DNA of 64,000 nucleotides from Trema orientale (lineage: Eukaryota > Streptophyta > Magnoliopsida > Rosales > Cannabaceae): NCBI GenBank assembly GCA_002914845.1, contig JXTC01000011.1, positions 1,176,237-1,240,236 on the forward strand, in the 5' to 3' direction. Under the pieces are notes generated by a model, which did not search any database, was not told where the DNA came from, and saw only the letters and a program-made list of their open reading frames with translations. The translations under genes and the position numbers were made by a program. Positions 24,716 to 35,744 of this stretch are shown piece by piece. The stretch's first letter is position 1. Every line of letters starts with the position of its first letter.

Positions 24716-25133
24716 TAGGGGTGTGCAGAAAATTTTTTAATCTGACCAACCCGAACCCGACCAACTTGATTAAAATATAATCCGAGTTGAATTCGGGTTA
24801 ATAAATGCCACCTGAAGTTACAATTTTCGGGTTGGACGGTTTTGATAACCCACCCAATATAACTCAACCTCACTGAATAAGATTTATTCTTACTTTTTAA
24901 ATTTATTTTTAAATATATATTATATAAAAGTCAAAAAATTAGGAAAAAAATAATAAAAAAATACTAAAATTATACTTATAAACCTTAAGTCAGGTTAATC
25001 CGATCAATCAGACCAATTTACAAATTTGAAATTCTAAAATTGAGCAGATTTCAGATTGTAAATATATAACTCAAAATTAATTAGGCGGGTTGGACTGGCG
25101 GATTAACGCACGCAACCCATGCTCAGCAGTGCC
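24716..25133. mobile_element. degenerate hAT-type MITE
   Basis: The left end taggggtgtgca is the common start of plant hAT MITEs. The arms contain aacccgaacccgacc and its mirrored forms (cgggttggactggcgg) around an AT-rich core. The right end is decayed and no TSD is readable, so the right border is approximate. Confidence 0.45.
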
Positions 25134-27812
25134 ATGCATGTGATTTGGTGGCATTATTTTTAATTGTTAAATAAATCTAGCAAGAGAAAAATAAAAATAA
25201 AGAAAGAAAAGACCCACACAAGTCCCACAACTCAAATCACCACTCGGAATCCACGAATGATATAGCAATATAACAACTAATTTCAGTGTAACTATGGTGC
25301 ATTCACTAGAAATTAGAAAACAATTTTGGTGCTGGTGGACCTATTAGGTTGGAAAGCAGAATTGTTGTACAAATAAAACTAAACTAGCAATAATAATAAT
25401 GTATGCGAATAAAGTAGATTAAAATATGCATCATCTTACAATACATAAAACATATAAAATATGTGAACTTGATTTTAGGGGTATAGATTTCTGTGGAGAT
25501 ATCAAAATTTGAACCATTGTAAGTGGTGCAAACGTGACTCTGTTTTGCTCTATTGTTTTATCCTAATTATGTCTTTATTTTATAAGGTGGCGGCATGACA
25601 TTATCTGTCAAACCTTTTTACAGACCGCATACAATCTGGTTGTCATTATCTACTCAGATTATCATTTTCAGACTAAACTAATCATAATAATGTTGAAATT
25701 TCAATACGAGGATTATTTCCCTAATGTATATTGTTTTTAAATTATTTGAATTGATAATTTTGTGAGTTATGTTCTAGGAGATTCTCCGTTACTTTTTTTT
25801 CTAATAAAAAAAAAAACCCATAATAATGTGACATAATTTGTTGAAAATACACTTTTCTTAATATTCCAACTGTCACTTTATTCGTGTCACAACCTAAGTA
25901 GTAGAATAAATCTTAACTACCTGTTTAGAATGGTCTATTAATTTGGATTTGACAAAATTGATTTATACGTACTCTAGAATTATTGGATCTAAACAAACAA
26001 AATACGTGATTCTTGGTTGTCATTATTGATGGGATTAATTAATTTTAATGCAAATACTGAAAATCAAACAAAATTGGAGATGACTTCAGCCAGTGGAATA
26101 GATGCTAATGATGAATGAAGGCACTGCCTCTTATGAGTTTTTGCCTAACCATGAAGCCGGCTTCCGATGGTCCTTTTTCTGAGACCTTATTCAATTCCAT
26201 GCCTTTCAAGTTACACACCATAAAAAGAAAGTTGAAAAACTTTTGTTAAGAAGTGTGACAATAGGTGGTGAGTCCACTGATCTTGTGTTTCCAGTACTTG
26301 AAAATTACATGCACACAATTGTCAATTTTTGGATACCAAAAATGAGGCCAATATAGGTGAAAGAAATAAAGATAAAGCCTATTTAGGTTGTTTTGTACTC
26401 ACTCAAGCTCAAAAACAAAATCATTGCCCCAAAAAGTGGTCCTTCTTACAGCTCATGCCTATATTATTGTTCTCTGTTGTTGCTTTGTCCATCAACACTT
26501 GTTTGTATCCTAACTTTATTTTATATTATTTGCTTTTAAATGGTAATTTTCTCAACTAATTTTCTGCCTTTTTAACTTGATTTTAGCAATTAGGAGTTAT
26601 GTGCTTTATGAGGTTGTCCAAATAATAATGTGGGACGAATTTGAGGGATAAAGACTTTTCAATGAGAAAACTTGCATGTAATGGCCATCATTGTATATCA
26701 ACATCATTATTATCATCGATTCTTTAATAATCAATTATATTTTTGACCAAAAATTGATACTCATTTTCAAACAAAAAAAATATGGTGGGGCGACAAAAAG
26801 ACATCAATGACTTGTGGATGCTATGTTACATGCTTAATATCAACAATTCCTAATAGATTTGTACCATTTTGCCTATAACTATAATTAGAGGTGTTCAATA
26901 AGACACATTATAAAATCGATCAAATTTATGATATTGCACAAATTCGTGCGTTTTTTTCACTTATATGATTTGGTGCTGTCAAACTATATATTTTGATTTG
27001 CGGTATGGATAAAGATTTTCACGGTTCAAAATGCACTCCATTGTTACATGTTTTATATAAAATTTTAAAGGGAGAGTTGAAGATTTTTGTTTTTCTCTAT
27101 GGATGGATACTTATCAAGTTAAAAATGACCGTCAAATTTAACTACAACCATTCCATTCTAATTCTTTTAAGAATCTCTTTATTCCAATTTTCATTGAGGT
27201 AGGAATAAGTTATTGAAATGACTTTTTAAGGAAAAAATTTGGAATAATTTTTTTAGGATAAAGTTATGATAAAAAATATTAATTTTTATTACTTTCATAT
27301 ATATGGCTAGTTTTAACATTATAAAAAAAAATCAAATTAATCGTTTTATTACTTTCATCAACATATACGACTACTTTTAAGATTAAAAAAGAAAATATGA
27401 AACTTTAATAATATATATATATGATGATTATTTTTAAGATTATAAAAAAAAAAAAAAATCCAAACTTTCGTGTATACTACTCTTTAATGTCCCTTTTACA
27501 TCCATACATGCATATGACTCAATGATAAATAATAATAATAATAATAATAATAGTTCTAAAGGCTAAGAAAGCCCATTAGACACCTTTAAGAGCAAGAGAA
27601 AATGAAAGAAATGAGAGAGAATTTATACGACTAGGTAGAAAAAAAATAAAAGAAAGGAGAAAGAATTTATATGACTAGATAAGTTATACGATTATTATGG
27701 TCAAAGAAAATTAATTTTCATCAAACAATTAACTAAGGGGAAAAAATAGAGTATAGAAAAAAATTTGAAAAAGAAATAAAAATATACTTGTATATAATTG
27801 GTAATAGCAACG
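25134..27812. other. gene-poor DNA
   Basis: No gene is supported. A 76-codon frame at 26329-26559 ends in a hydrophobic stretch but has no recognisable domain, and nothing around it extends it. Low-complexity (aat)n occurs at 27530-27551. Confidence 0.4.
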
Positions 27813-27820
27813 ATGAGAGG

Positions 27821-29169
27821 TAGAAGTGGCAAAATAGGCAGACCGCCCATGCTTGGGAGAAAGGCTGGCTCGGCCCAGCCCGAAAATTTAAAAGGAGAGC
27901 ACATCCCGTACCAGCCTGTTCTTAGCCCATTTAAAAAAATATTAAAAATAAGATTATTATATGTATAATTAGTTAAAAATAATATAAATTTAGAAATAAA
28001 ATTTATAAAAAAATAAATAATATGTTATGGTTTTTTTCCTATTGATAAAAATTTAAAAATAATTAAATAAGTTATAAGTATATAGGTTGAATGGGCGCCA
28101 AATTTTGCTATTTGCCCAGGTGTTTGGCACCTCAGAGTGTCAAAATGGCGCTCCCGCGCCATTCTGGGGCACCATAAGCAGGAACTCCGCGCCCCCAGCA
28201 CCACAAACCTAGGCAATGGCGCCGCGGCGCCACCCGGAGCGAAAAAAAAGATGTTGTAACATCCACTGGACAAAGAGGTACTTCATCCGCTGAATCTTCA
28301 GTGGGTATTCACGATCCAATCAGGAAAGAACTATCATCAAGGGTGAAGAAAAATCATCCTTCTGATCTGATTATAGGTATCCTTGATGATGTGATGGTCA
28401 CAATGAGGAGAAATATAAATCTGGTAAAATTTGGGCCCTGGCCAAAACTTACCAAATTAAAAAGGAAAATTATGGGAACTAAGAGTGTTTTGCCTCTACT
28501 TTACTTTTCTAGGAGTATTTTTCAGAATTTCTTTTCTAGGAATAAAAAATTACATTTTTAGCAACTTTTGGAGAGAGAAAAAATGTTCATTCCGAAAATA
28601 CCCTTATGTGGTACCAAATTGTGTCTTCAAGCTTCTACTTTACTTTGTCATCAGTTTTCCATGGGTTTATTTTAACAAAAATCTTTATCAACAGGGCTTT
28701 ATTGCTCTTTAATTGTGCAATTTGAATCACTGACTTGGGATACATTATCTTTCCCATAAGATGTCTACAGTAAATCCGCAACATTCATTAGTGTGGGACT
28801 TGCACATATTCCACCTTGAGACCTATGTTAATAGACGGTTCTAATTGATTAAAAAAAAGTTTAAAATAAAAACCTTAAGAAAATTATTTAAAAATTAGAT
28901 TAAAATTTGAAGGTGTGAAAAAAAGAGTGAGGGAATGTGTATTTATAAGTATTGGAAAAGTTTTTTTATTTAAATTTATTTAAAATATTTTTTAAAGAGT
29001 AAAAAAATTATTTTTTGCAGGCCTAGATATATAGGCCCAGCCCGGCCCTACCTCTAGTGTCGGGCCGAGCCTAGACCCATTCCATTGCGGTTCAGACCGG
29101 GCCAATCCGCGGGCCACAGTGACAGGCTGTGGGCCGAGCCGTTTAGCGTGATCCATTTTGCTACCTCAT
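27821..29169. mobile_element. hAT-type element carrying a nested retroelement fragment
   Basis: Perfect 8-bp flanks atgagagg lie at 27813-27820 and 29170-29177. The left end tagaagtggcaaaat and the right end (reversed) atgaggtagcaaaat are imperfect inverted repeats. The arms are rich in ggcccagcccggcc-type words with AT-rich inner shoulders. Between about 28085 and 28850 lies unrelated DNA (next entry), so the original MITE was perhaps 580 bp. Confidence 0.7.
28085..28850 (+). mobile_element. Ty1/copia-related fragment nested in the hAT element
   Basis: Starts with a GC-rich patch of ggcgcc words (28090-28240), then a short coding remnant whose frame reads VKKNHPSDLIIG followed by a TMRR run, the linker found between integrase and reverse transcriptase in Ty1/copia polyproteins. 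It then runs into non-coding AT-rich sequence. No LTRs and no other domains are present: a small broken fossil. Confidence 0.5.
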
Positions 29170-29177
29170 ATGAGAGG

Positions 29178-30617
29178 TAAGGAATGAAAGGAAATGAGAA
29201 TAAAAATATAAGGAATCAACTTTGGAATGTGAATAAAAATTAAAAAAAAAAAAGAAAAAGGGATTGGAAAAAAAAAAAACTTGTCAAACTTATTAAGTCA
29301 TAAACAGATTACCCATCTTTTAAGTCATAAATAACTTTCTATATTTATATAAGTTTTTAAGATTAGATTTTTTAGTAGATGACTAATATTATTATAGCCA
29401 TTAGATTAAAATCCAATGACCTAAATTAAAGTAATTATCTTTTTAGCAAAAACCAAAATCTCTATTGAAACAACACTTTATTTTAATGTATTCCCTAATC
29501 AACATATTTTTTTATAACTATGATGTGATTGATTTCTTTTTTTCTTATGAAACGATTAATATAAATAAAAAAATGTTAAAATTTCATTCGGTCAAATTTG
29601 TTATACTTTATATTATTCAAACCATGGAAATCAAACTGTACCACATCATAATGATAGGTGGTGGCTTTTGCATGGACGGATGTATGTAAATTGTAAAGGG
29701 CAAATAGAGGCATTGCCCCGACTCAACTTTTGAAAATTAGAGTTTTACCCCAATTTTTTAATTATCTTTTTAAATATACTTTTATTTGCCCCTACTCATT
29801 TTTTTTGGTCCCTACACCACACTTACATTTGTTTTCATTTTCTAATATGCTCGCGTTTATCATTTAAGTTACTCTCGTATTTTATTATTACTTATCACCT
29901 TGTAGCCTCCATAGATTTATTTATTTATTTTTTCTCTCCTTTCACTTTATTCTTTTATTTTTATTTTGTCTAACTTTTATGAAAAAGAAAATTTGTTTTG
30001 CCTTCGTTAAATAACAAAAGTATGCAAAAGTATGTTTATCAATCAATTTTCGGAAGATTCATTATAATTGATATAGTTTTGAAAAAAATGGAACTTTTTT
30101 TATATTTATATTAATTTTGTTGTGTACAATGTGATAAAAATTTTAAGTTAAATTTACAATAAAGTTTTCGTGGAACACTTTTATGAATCCTATAGGGAAC
30201 ATATTTGTCATTTGTCAATTAAAATGTAGTGGATTTTTATAGAGAAGATTAGGCCATCTATAGCCATTTTAGAAAAGAACTAAAAATTTATAGTGGGTTC
30301 AGTTTTTTTCTAGATCCGATACAATATTTTTTAGAAAAATGTCACATTTAAAAAAATTAGAAAATTACTACTTTTAAAATAATAACTAGTAATCAGTAAC
30401 GAATTTTTGAGCATCGGTAACTAGTAAGTAAATGCATTTATAACTGGTATATAACTGGTTACTAGTTTTGAAACACCAGTACCTAGTAATCATTTTTAAA
30501 AGTGACATTTTTATAAATTTTTTTTAAAAAGAGGTATTTTTCTAAAAGAAGCTTTATATGAATCGGAAAAAGAAACTGACCTATCATGTTTTTGTATTTT
30601 TTTTTTGTAAGTAAAAG
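29178..30617. other. AT-rich intergenic DNA with a fold-back repeat at 30270-30590
   Basis: No gene. From about 30270 to 30590 the sequence is an imperfect inverted repeat: 'agaaaaatgtcacatttaaaa' on the left is mirrored by 'ttttaaaagtgacatttttat' on the right, with a core dense in 'aactagtaa' / 'ggttactag' words. Confidence 0.4.
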
Positions 30618-30665
30618 TGTTAGAAACCCAATTTTATAACTTAAGGATTGCATCTTATTTTACCT

Positions 30666-31376
30666 TAGGGGTGTTCATGGCCGGTTTGGACGGTCTAAAT
30701 CGTCAATCCAGAAACCAATCTGAATGTGCGGTTTGGCCTGTTTATCAATCCGTGCGGTTTGAGTTTGTCGATTCAAACCGGCCAAACCGCACCTACATTT
30801 TTGCGGCCGGTTTGGGCGGTTTCCGCGGTTTGAAAACTTACAAAATTTGAATTAATACAATATCAACTAAGCTCATATCATAATCATATTTCATCTAAAA
30901 TATAAAGTCCAAATATAAAACGAAACCATAACATAGTTAAAAGCTATAACCAAATCGAAAGTCATAGTAAACTTAAATTTTAGTTACAACTTACAACTTA
31001 ATCAAAATTGAATAGTAAACTTAAAGTTTTTAATCTTAAACATATCACAACAATAAGACTTAAAGTCTAAAATATTATAAGAGTCTTAAGTAACATAGTC
31101 CTAAATAAGCTAAGAGTAATCATTACTCAATTAGAATGAATAAGCTTAAATTTTTAACTATTAATATACATTTAAAAAAATACATATACAAACTTATTAG
31201 CCAGTTCGGTTTGAATCCGACTGAATTTTTCTAAAACCGAAAACCAAACCGGCCAAGTCAGTTTTCATATTTTCTAATTCGTAACCGGCCATTTAAGAAA
31301 AAAAACTGCGCGGATTGAGCGGTTTGGATTGGATTGGGCGGTTTCTACGGTTTAGCAGTTTTTTTGAACACCCCTA
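30666..31376. mobile_element. non-autonomous hAT element with 8-bp TSD
   Basis: The 711-bp element starts taggggtgttca and ends, reversed, taggggtgttca. Perfect 8-bp flanks ttttacct are at 30658-30665 and 31377-31384. The arms are dense in ccggtttggacggt-type words in both orientations, with an AT-rich core. It has no transposase. The clean ends and TSD suggest a fairly recent insertion, next to the TRIM-like element. Confidence 0.85.
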
Positions 31377-31385
31377 TTTTACCTA

Positions 31386-31623
31386 CGTTAGATTATTAAG
31401 CCATTCTAAAAACCTAAGCTATTAGGAGGTGGACTAACAATAATATTATTCTCTAACATTCCCTCTTTACATGTGGAACAATAGGCATATGATAAGTTAA
31501 AGAGTTGCAATTGTAGAGATTTGAATCCGAAATCTCATTCTCTGATACTATGTTAGATTATCAATCCATTCCAAAAGGTTAAACTATTAGAAAGTGAGCC
31601 AAAAATAGTATTATTCTCTAACA
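31386..31623 (-). mobile_element. TRIM-like miniature LTR retrotransposon
   Basis: Two direct repeats of exactly 73 bp (31386-31458 and 31551-31623) begin with (t/c)gttagatta and end ctctaaca; they agree at roughly 80 percent of positions by hand count. On the minus strand the first LTR is directly followed by TAGTATCAGAG, one base off the usual initiator-tRNA-Met primer site TGGTATCAGAG, and the second LTR is directly preceded by GTAAAGAGGGAA, a polypurine tract. The 92-bp interior has no coding room. This is the TRIM architecture. The left edge abuts the TSD of the hAT element and no matching TSD was found. An old copy, judged by LTR divergence. Confidence 0.6.
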
Positions 31624-34391
31624 CCAAGCACTCTTGTTCTTATTATGTCCTTCTACAATAAAATCACAGATCCACGTTACTGGTGGTCTAGTTTAATTTC
31701 TCATAATCACTTTAATTCGTATGGTTTGAGTATATGTATAGACCACATGTGAAGTTTGATGTAAAATATGAAATGTAAAACCGGTCAAAACACACTGCGA
31801 ATATCCTTATAATATCTCCCTTCATCGTCATTTGTAGTTGTTGTAACTTGTAAAATAAAAGAATAGGAAGTTACCAATGTTTTAGGCTTAAAGAAAGGAT
31901 ATTTATACTCTCTTATGAAATTAAGCACCTCTTTCTGAAAAATAAATAAATTATAATCACTAGTATACCCTTATTTTAAAAAGAATTGCAGTTAAAAGTT
32001 CAACCACATTTCATGTACCTCGTAGTCGTACGCCCCACAATTAGTTATATGTAAAAACATCTTAAAAGATTAAAAATAAAACCAAAGCACAAAATTTTAA
32101 TAGACCTGCAATATGAATTAAATATGTATTATTTTGAGGGGCTACGTGGAATAAATACCGTAGAATAAATTGTAATTTCAAAAATAACTTTTCTTCTAGT
32201 TTCTTTTTCTTTTCCTGATCTTTTTCCTTTCTTCTATCTTCCTTTTAAAACCAACTTCAACATAATATCTATGTCAAAACCAAATTAAGTAAAGAAAGCA
32301 AAGAGATTAGAGGAAGGAGAGGTTGAGGGATGTAAATAGAGGAGGAAGTGGTTAGATAATATTTTATCAGATAGCATAAAGGGCAGGGGAATATGGTGGG
32401 CTATTTGGGGAAGAAGTCCAAATCATCCACGGGCTGTTTGGTTAAATTAAGGGCCTTTTACAAAACTCCAGGCCCAAAGTACCAAAATTTGAAAAATCCT
32501 CCGATGGACTGATTTTTTTGAAAAATTCCCGTTTGATTTATAAAAATATCACTTTTTAAAAGTATTATTAGAAAAATAACATTTTTAAAAAAATTTACGA
32601 AAATACCATTTTTTCTTCAAAATTTCAATGGTACTCGAGATAATTATTTAGGTTACTTAGAGTAACTAATTCAGTTACTTGAAGTGACTATTCAATTTAC
32701 CTCAAGTAACTCGACTAGCTACTTTAAATATCTCATCAATTAATAAAAAGTGTATTTTTCTAAATATTTTTGAAGTGATATTTTTATAATTAAATCTGAA
32801 ATTTTTCAGAATAATTTTAAATTTTGAGATTTTTCAATTTTTTTGAAAACTTACCATAAAAAATCAAATTTCCTCTCAAATTAATGGACAAGGCCCAAAC
32901 TAACCTAAGAGAATCGTTGGACTTTCATGATCACGATTACGATACAGTGAAACGCAATAAACTCGAGCGTTTTGGAGGAATGAGGAGTCATTAGTTTAAA
33001 AATTTGTTTGACGCTTTATTTATTTAGTTTTATTTTTATTTATTTAAAGCACTGCTTATATTGCTTGATTCCGAAAATTTGCAGATAAGTAGAAGTAACT
33101 TGAAAAAAGATTGAAAATTTGAAATCCATATACAAGAAAATTCTCGGATTATTCTCGGATTTTCTTGAAAAGGAAACTTTTATTATCTATTTCTCTTTTT
33201 GAGAATGCTTATCAGACTTACATTATCGTTTTGGGAATAACGAACTTTTTATGCTGGCTGAACTATAAAGAAAATTAAGATTAAGGATTTTGTAATTCAG
33301 TGGACTGTAAATTACACAATCAACCTTGTGTTTCCGTTTTTTGCACAAAAAGTGCATATGTTGGAAAATTAAAATCCAAATATTTAAATTTGGATGCTCT
33401 TTCAAATTTATTCACGTCAACGCAATATGTTAAAATCACTTAGTTATATACAAATCACCCTTCATAAATACTTGCAAACTTAATCAAACAAATGTACACC
33501 TAAAAAGTAGTGAAAAAACAGGATAAATTGTGATCATTTATGTCATGTTTGACTATTAAAATAAACAATTTTCATAATTTTTTATCAGTTTCTGAAGTTT
33601 ATATTTGTTTGGTTGAGTTTTTTAGTATTCATGGAAGATTTTATTTTTATAATTTGTGTTTTTACTTCAGATTTAAATGTTTGAATTGTAATTATCTAAA
33701 CATTCGTTGTTTTTGTGCACAAAGTTAAAATGATGTGTTGTTTTCTCTTTAGTTGATGTCGTTTTTTCAGTTGTTTCGTTTGTTTGTTGTCGTTTTTATA
33801 GTTTGTATGGTTCTTGTCATTTCTGGAGTTGATGCTAATTCATTTATTTATAAGAAATCTAGGTGGATGACCAAAATTTTAAATTTAATTAAGTAGATTT
33901 CTATTTTAAAATTTTATAGCTAAATGTCTAGGTATATATATTTTTACATTTGGTAGATACACATATCTACCAATTTTAGTTACTGTATTGAAATGTACTG
34001 CGTATATAATTTTTTATACTTGGTATATAAAATTTTACACTTGGTATATAAGCATATATACCGGACATTTTGCTATAATATTTGACAAAGAGAAATTTAC
34101 TGAAATTGGGCCCAAAATTTGATCATATTTCTAGAAGCTTCTTTATTTATTATTTTTTGTCGTTGTGTAACTGTGTTGTCGGTTTTTTTATCTTTAGCAA
34201 GCTATAGTTGTCTACTTGTCTTCTAGTGTTTGCTGTTGTTTTTGGGATTATTGTCGTTTTTAACTAGTGTCATTTTGCTAGTTACTTTCATTTCCAAATT
34301 GAAGTTGCTTTTCTTCCTATCGTTGTCGTTTATTCAGTCACCTAGTTGTTGCGTCACGGTCACTTGCTATGCCTCTACCTCTAGGCTCTAA
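31624..34391. other. AT-rich intergenic DNA with two odd repeat patches
   Basis: No gene is supported. At 32520-32860 there is a fold-back whose centre has repeated gttactt/agtaact words (about 32640-32730), related in style to 30270-30590. At 33730-33830 and 34150-34360 the plus strand is T/G-rich with many 'gtcgttttt' and 'gttgtcg' words, separated by an AT-rich block with repeated 'acttggtatata' words (33960-34070). Confidence 0.4.
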
Positions 34392-34788
34392 GGCTATATT
34401 TGGTAGAGGGGATTTTTGCAGGGATGGAGAGGGATGAAGGGAGAGCTCCAATCTTGTGTTTGATAGGAAGGAGAGAAAGAGGGAGAAGAGAAGTGGAGGG
34501 AGAGGGTCTCTCTCCAAATCCACAAAAATTTATCCTCCCAAATTGGAAGGATTGGATTAAAAAGAAAAAATATGAATTGACAAATTTACCATCAAGTCAA
34601 TTAATTTTAAAAAGATAAAATAGATAATATAATAATTTTACAAATAAATACTCTCCATCCTTCCTACTCTACATCCTTTCTACCAAACAATTAAGGGGAT
34701 TATTATTCTCCTCTCCCTTCTTCAGATTCTCTATCCTTCTTACACTCTTCATCCTTTCTAGTCTTCTTCCCTCCTACCAAACAGAGTC
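34392..34788. mobile_element. Harbinger-type MITE, same family as the MCA1 intron copy
   Basis: 397 bp, TIRs ggctatatttggtag and (reversed) gactctgtttggtag, flanked by taa on both sides (34389-34391 and 34789-34791). The interior is rich in ggaagg/ccttcc words like the intronic copy at 15722. No coding capacity. Confidence 0.75.
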
Positions 34789-34791
34789 TAA

Positions 34792-35744
34792 GGAAAAAAA
34801 AATTTCAAAACTCGCATTGACTGCAATACCCTCCATCCTTCGCACAGAGAAGCGGCATTCACGCGAGATTGACTGTGATAGAAAAAGGGTCTAATCCGTA
34901 CTTTCGCGCATTGAATCCATCATGAGAAGTCCCTGAAGAGGGCCCCACACTCGGCTCCCACCAATACCAAGACGCAATATCCAATTACCCAAATGACCTT
35001 CTCTATTCCTTGCTTTAACACGGCATAGGTACTGAATCAATGGCAATAAAGTCATTACACTCCTTTCGCTTTCCCTCCCAACTTTTGTTTTCCCTCCCAA
35101 ATCTTTCTCCTATTTTTCAAAATTAAAAAAGAGTTTATAAAAAAAAATCACCAAATAAGGAGGAAAACCCAATCATAGAATCCAATGAACGACGCAATCT
35201 GCGCCGTCGGATATGGCCCAGTGACCTAAGCATCTTAGGCAAAACGAAGCCCCACTACTTCCTCAACCAATAATCAAACGCCACGTAAGCGCACAGCCAG
35301 ATAATTACGCCAATCGCTTCCTACGGTTTCTTGTATTTTAGCATAAACTGTTTCCATGGAAAATTTGGCGGGAATTTTCATGAATTTCAAATAAAGTTTC
35401 AAAACCCTAGCTTAGCCCCCAGACCATGCCCCCATCCACCACTTTCTCTCTCTTCCTTTGTTCTCTCTCTAGAATTTTCTTCTTCTGGTTCGACTCGGAA
35501 AAATCCCATTTTCTCATTTAGTTTCGTACTTGTATCAGGTTCTCAACAATGGATTTTTAGGTCAGATTCTTTAATTTTGTGCTTCCAATTTCTTTCCCCC
35601 TTTTTTCTTGGGGCCAATTTTGATATTTCCTCTTGTTTTGCGAAATGAAATTCTTGAAATTGAATGTTTCAGGTTAATTTATTTGCCCCCAATTGGGGAT
35701 TCGATTAAGGGATTTAGTGGTTTATTGAAGGAGGGAGGAGGAGC
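34792..35744 (+). promoter_or_regulatory. upstream and leader region of the F-box gene
   Basis: Less AT-rich than its surroundings. It contains a telo-box-like aaaccctagc at 35402 and, from 35450, the CT-rich pyrimidine tracts typical of plant 5' UTRs. A 105-codon frame at 35331-35648 lies here, but its composition (S, F, P, L) is that of a translated leader and it is not called as a gene. No strong TATA box was found. Confidence 0.4.

Noticed and set aside
26329-26559. 76-codon frame with a hydrophobic segment
   Set aside because: No recognisable family, no clear promoter or neighbouring exons, and AT-rich surroundings; not enough to call a gene.
30617-30850. 77-codon frame over GC-rich sequence
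   Set aside because: It lies mostly inside the left arm of the hAT element at 30666-31376 and is explained by its repeated ccggtttgg words.
35331-35648. 105-codon frame upstream of the F-box gene
   Set aside because: It lies in the CT-rich leader, shows no domain, and its composition is that of a translated pyrimidine tract.
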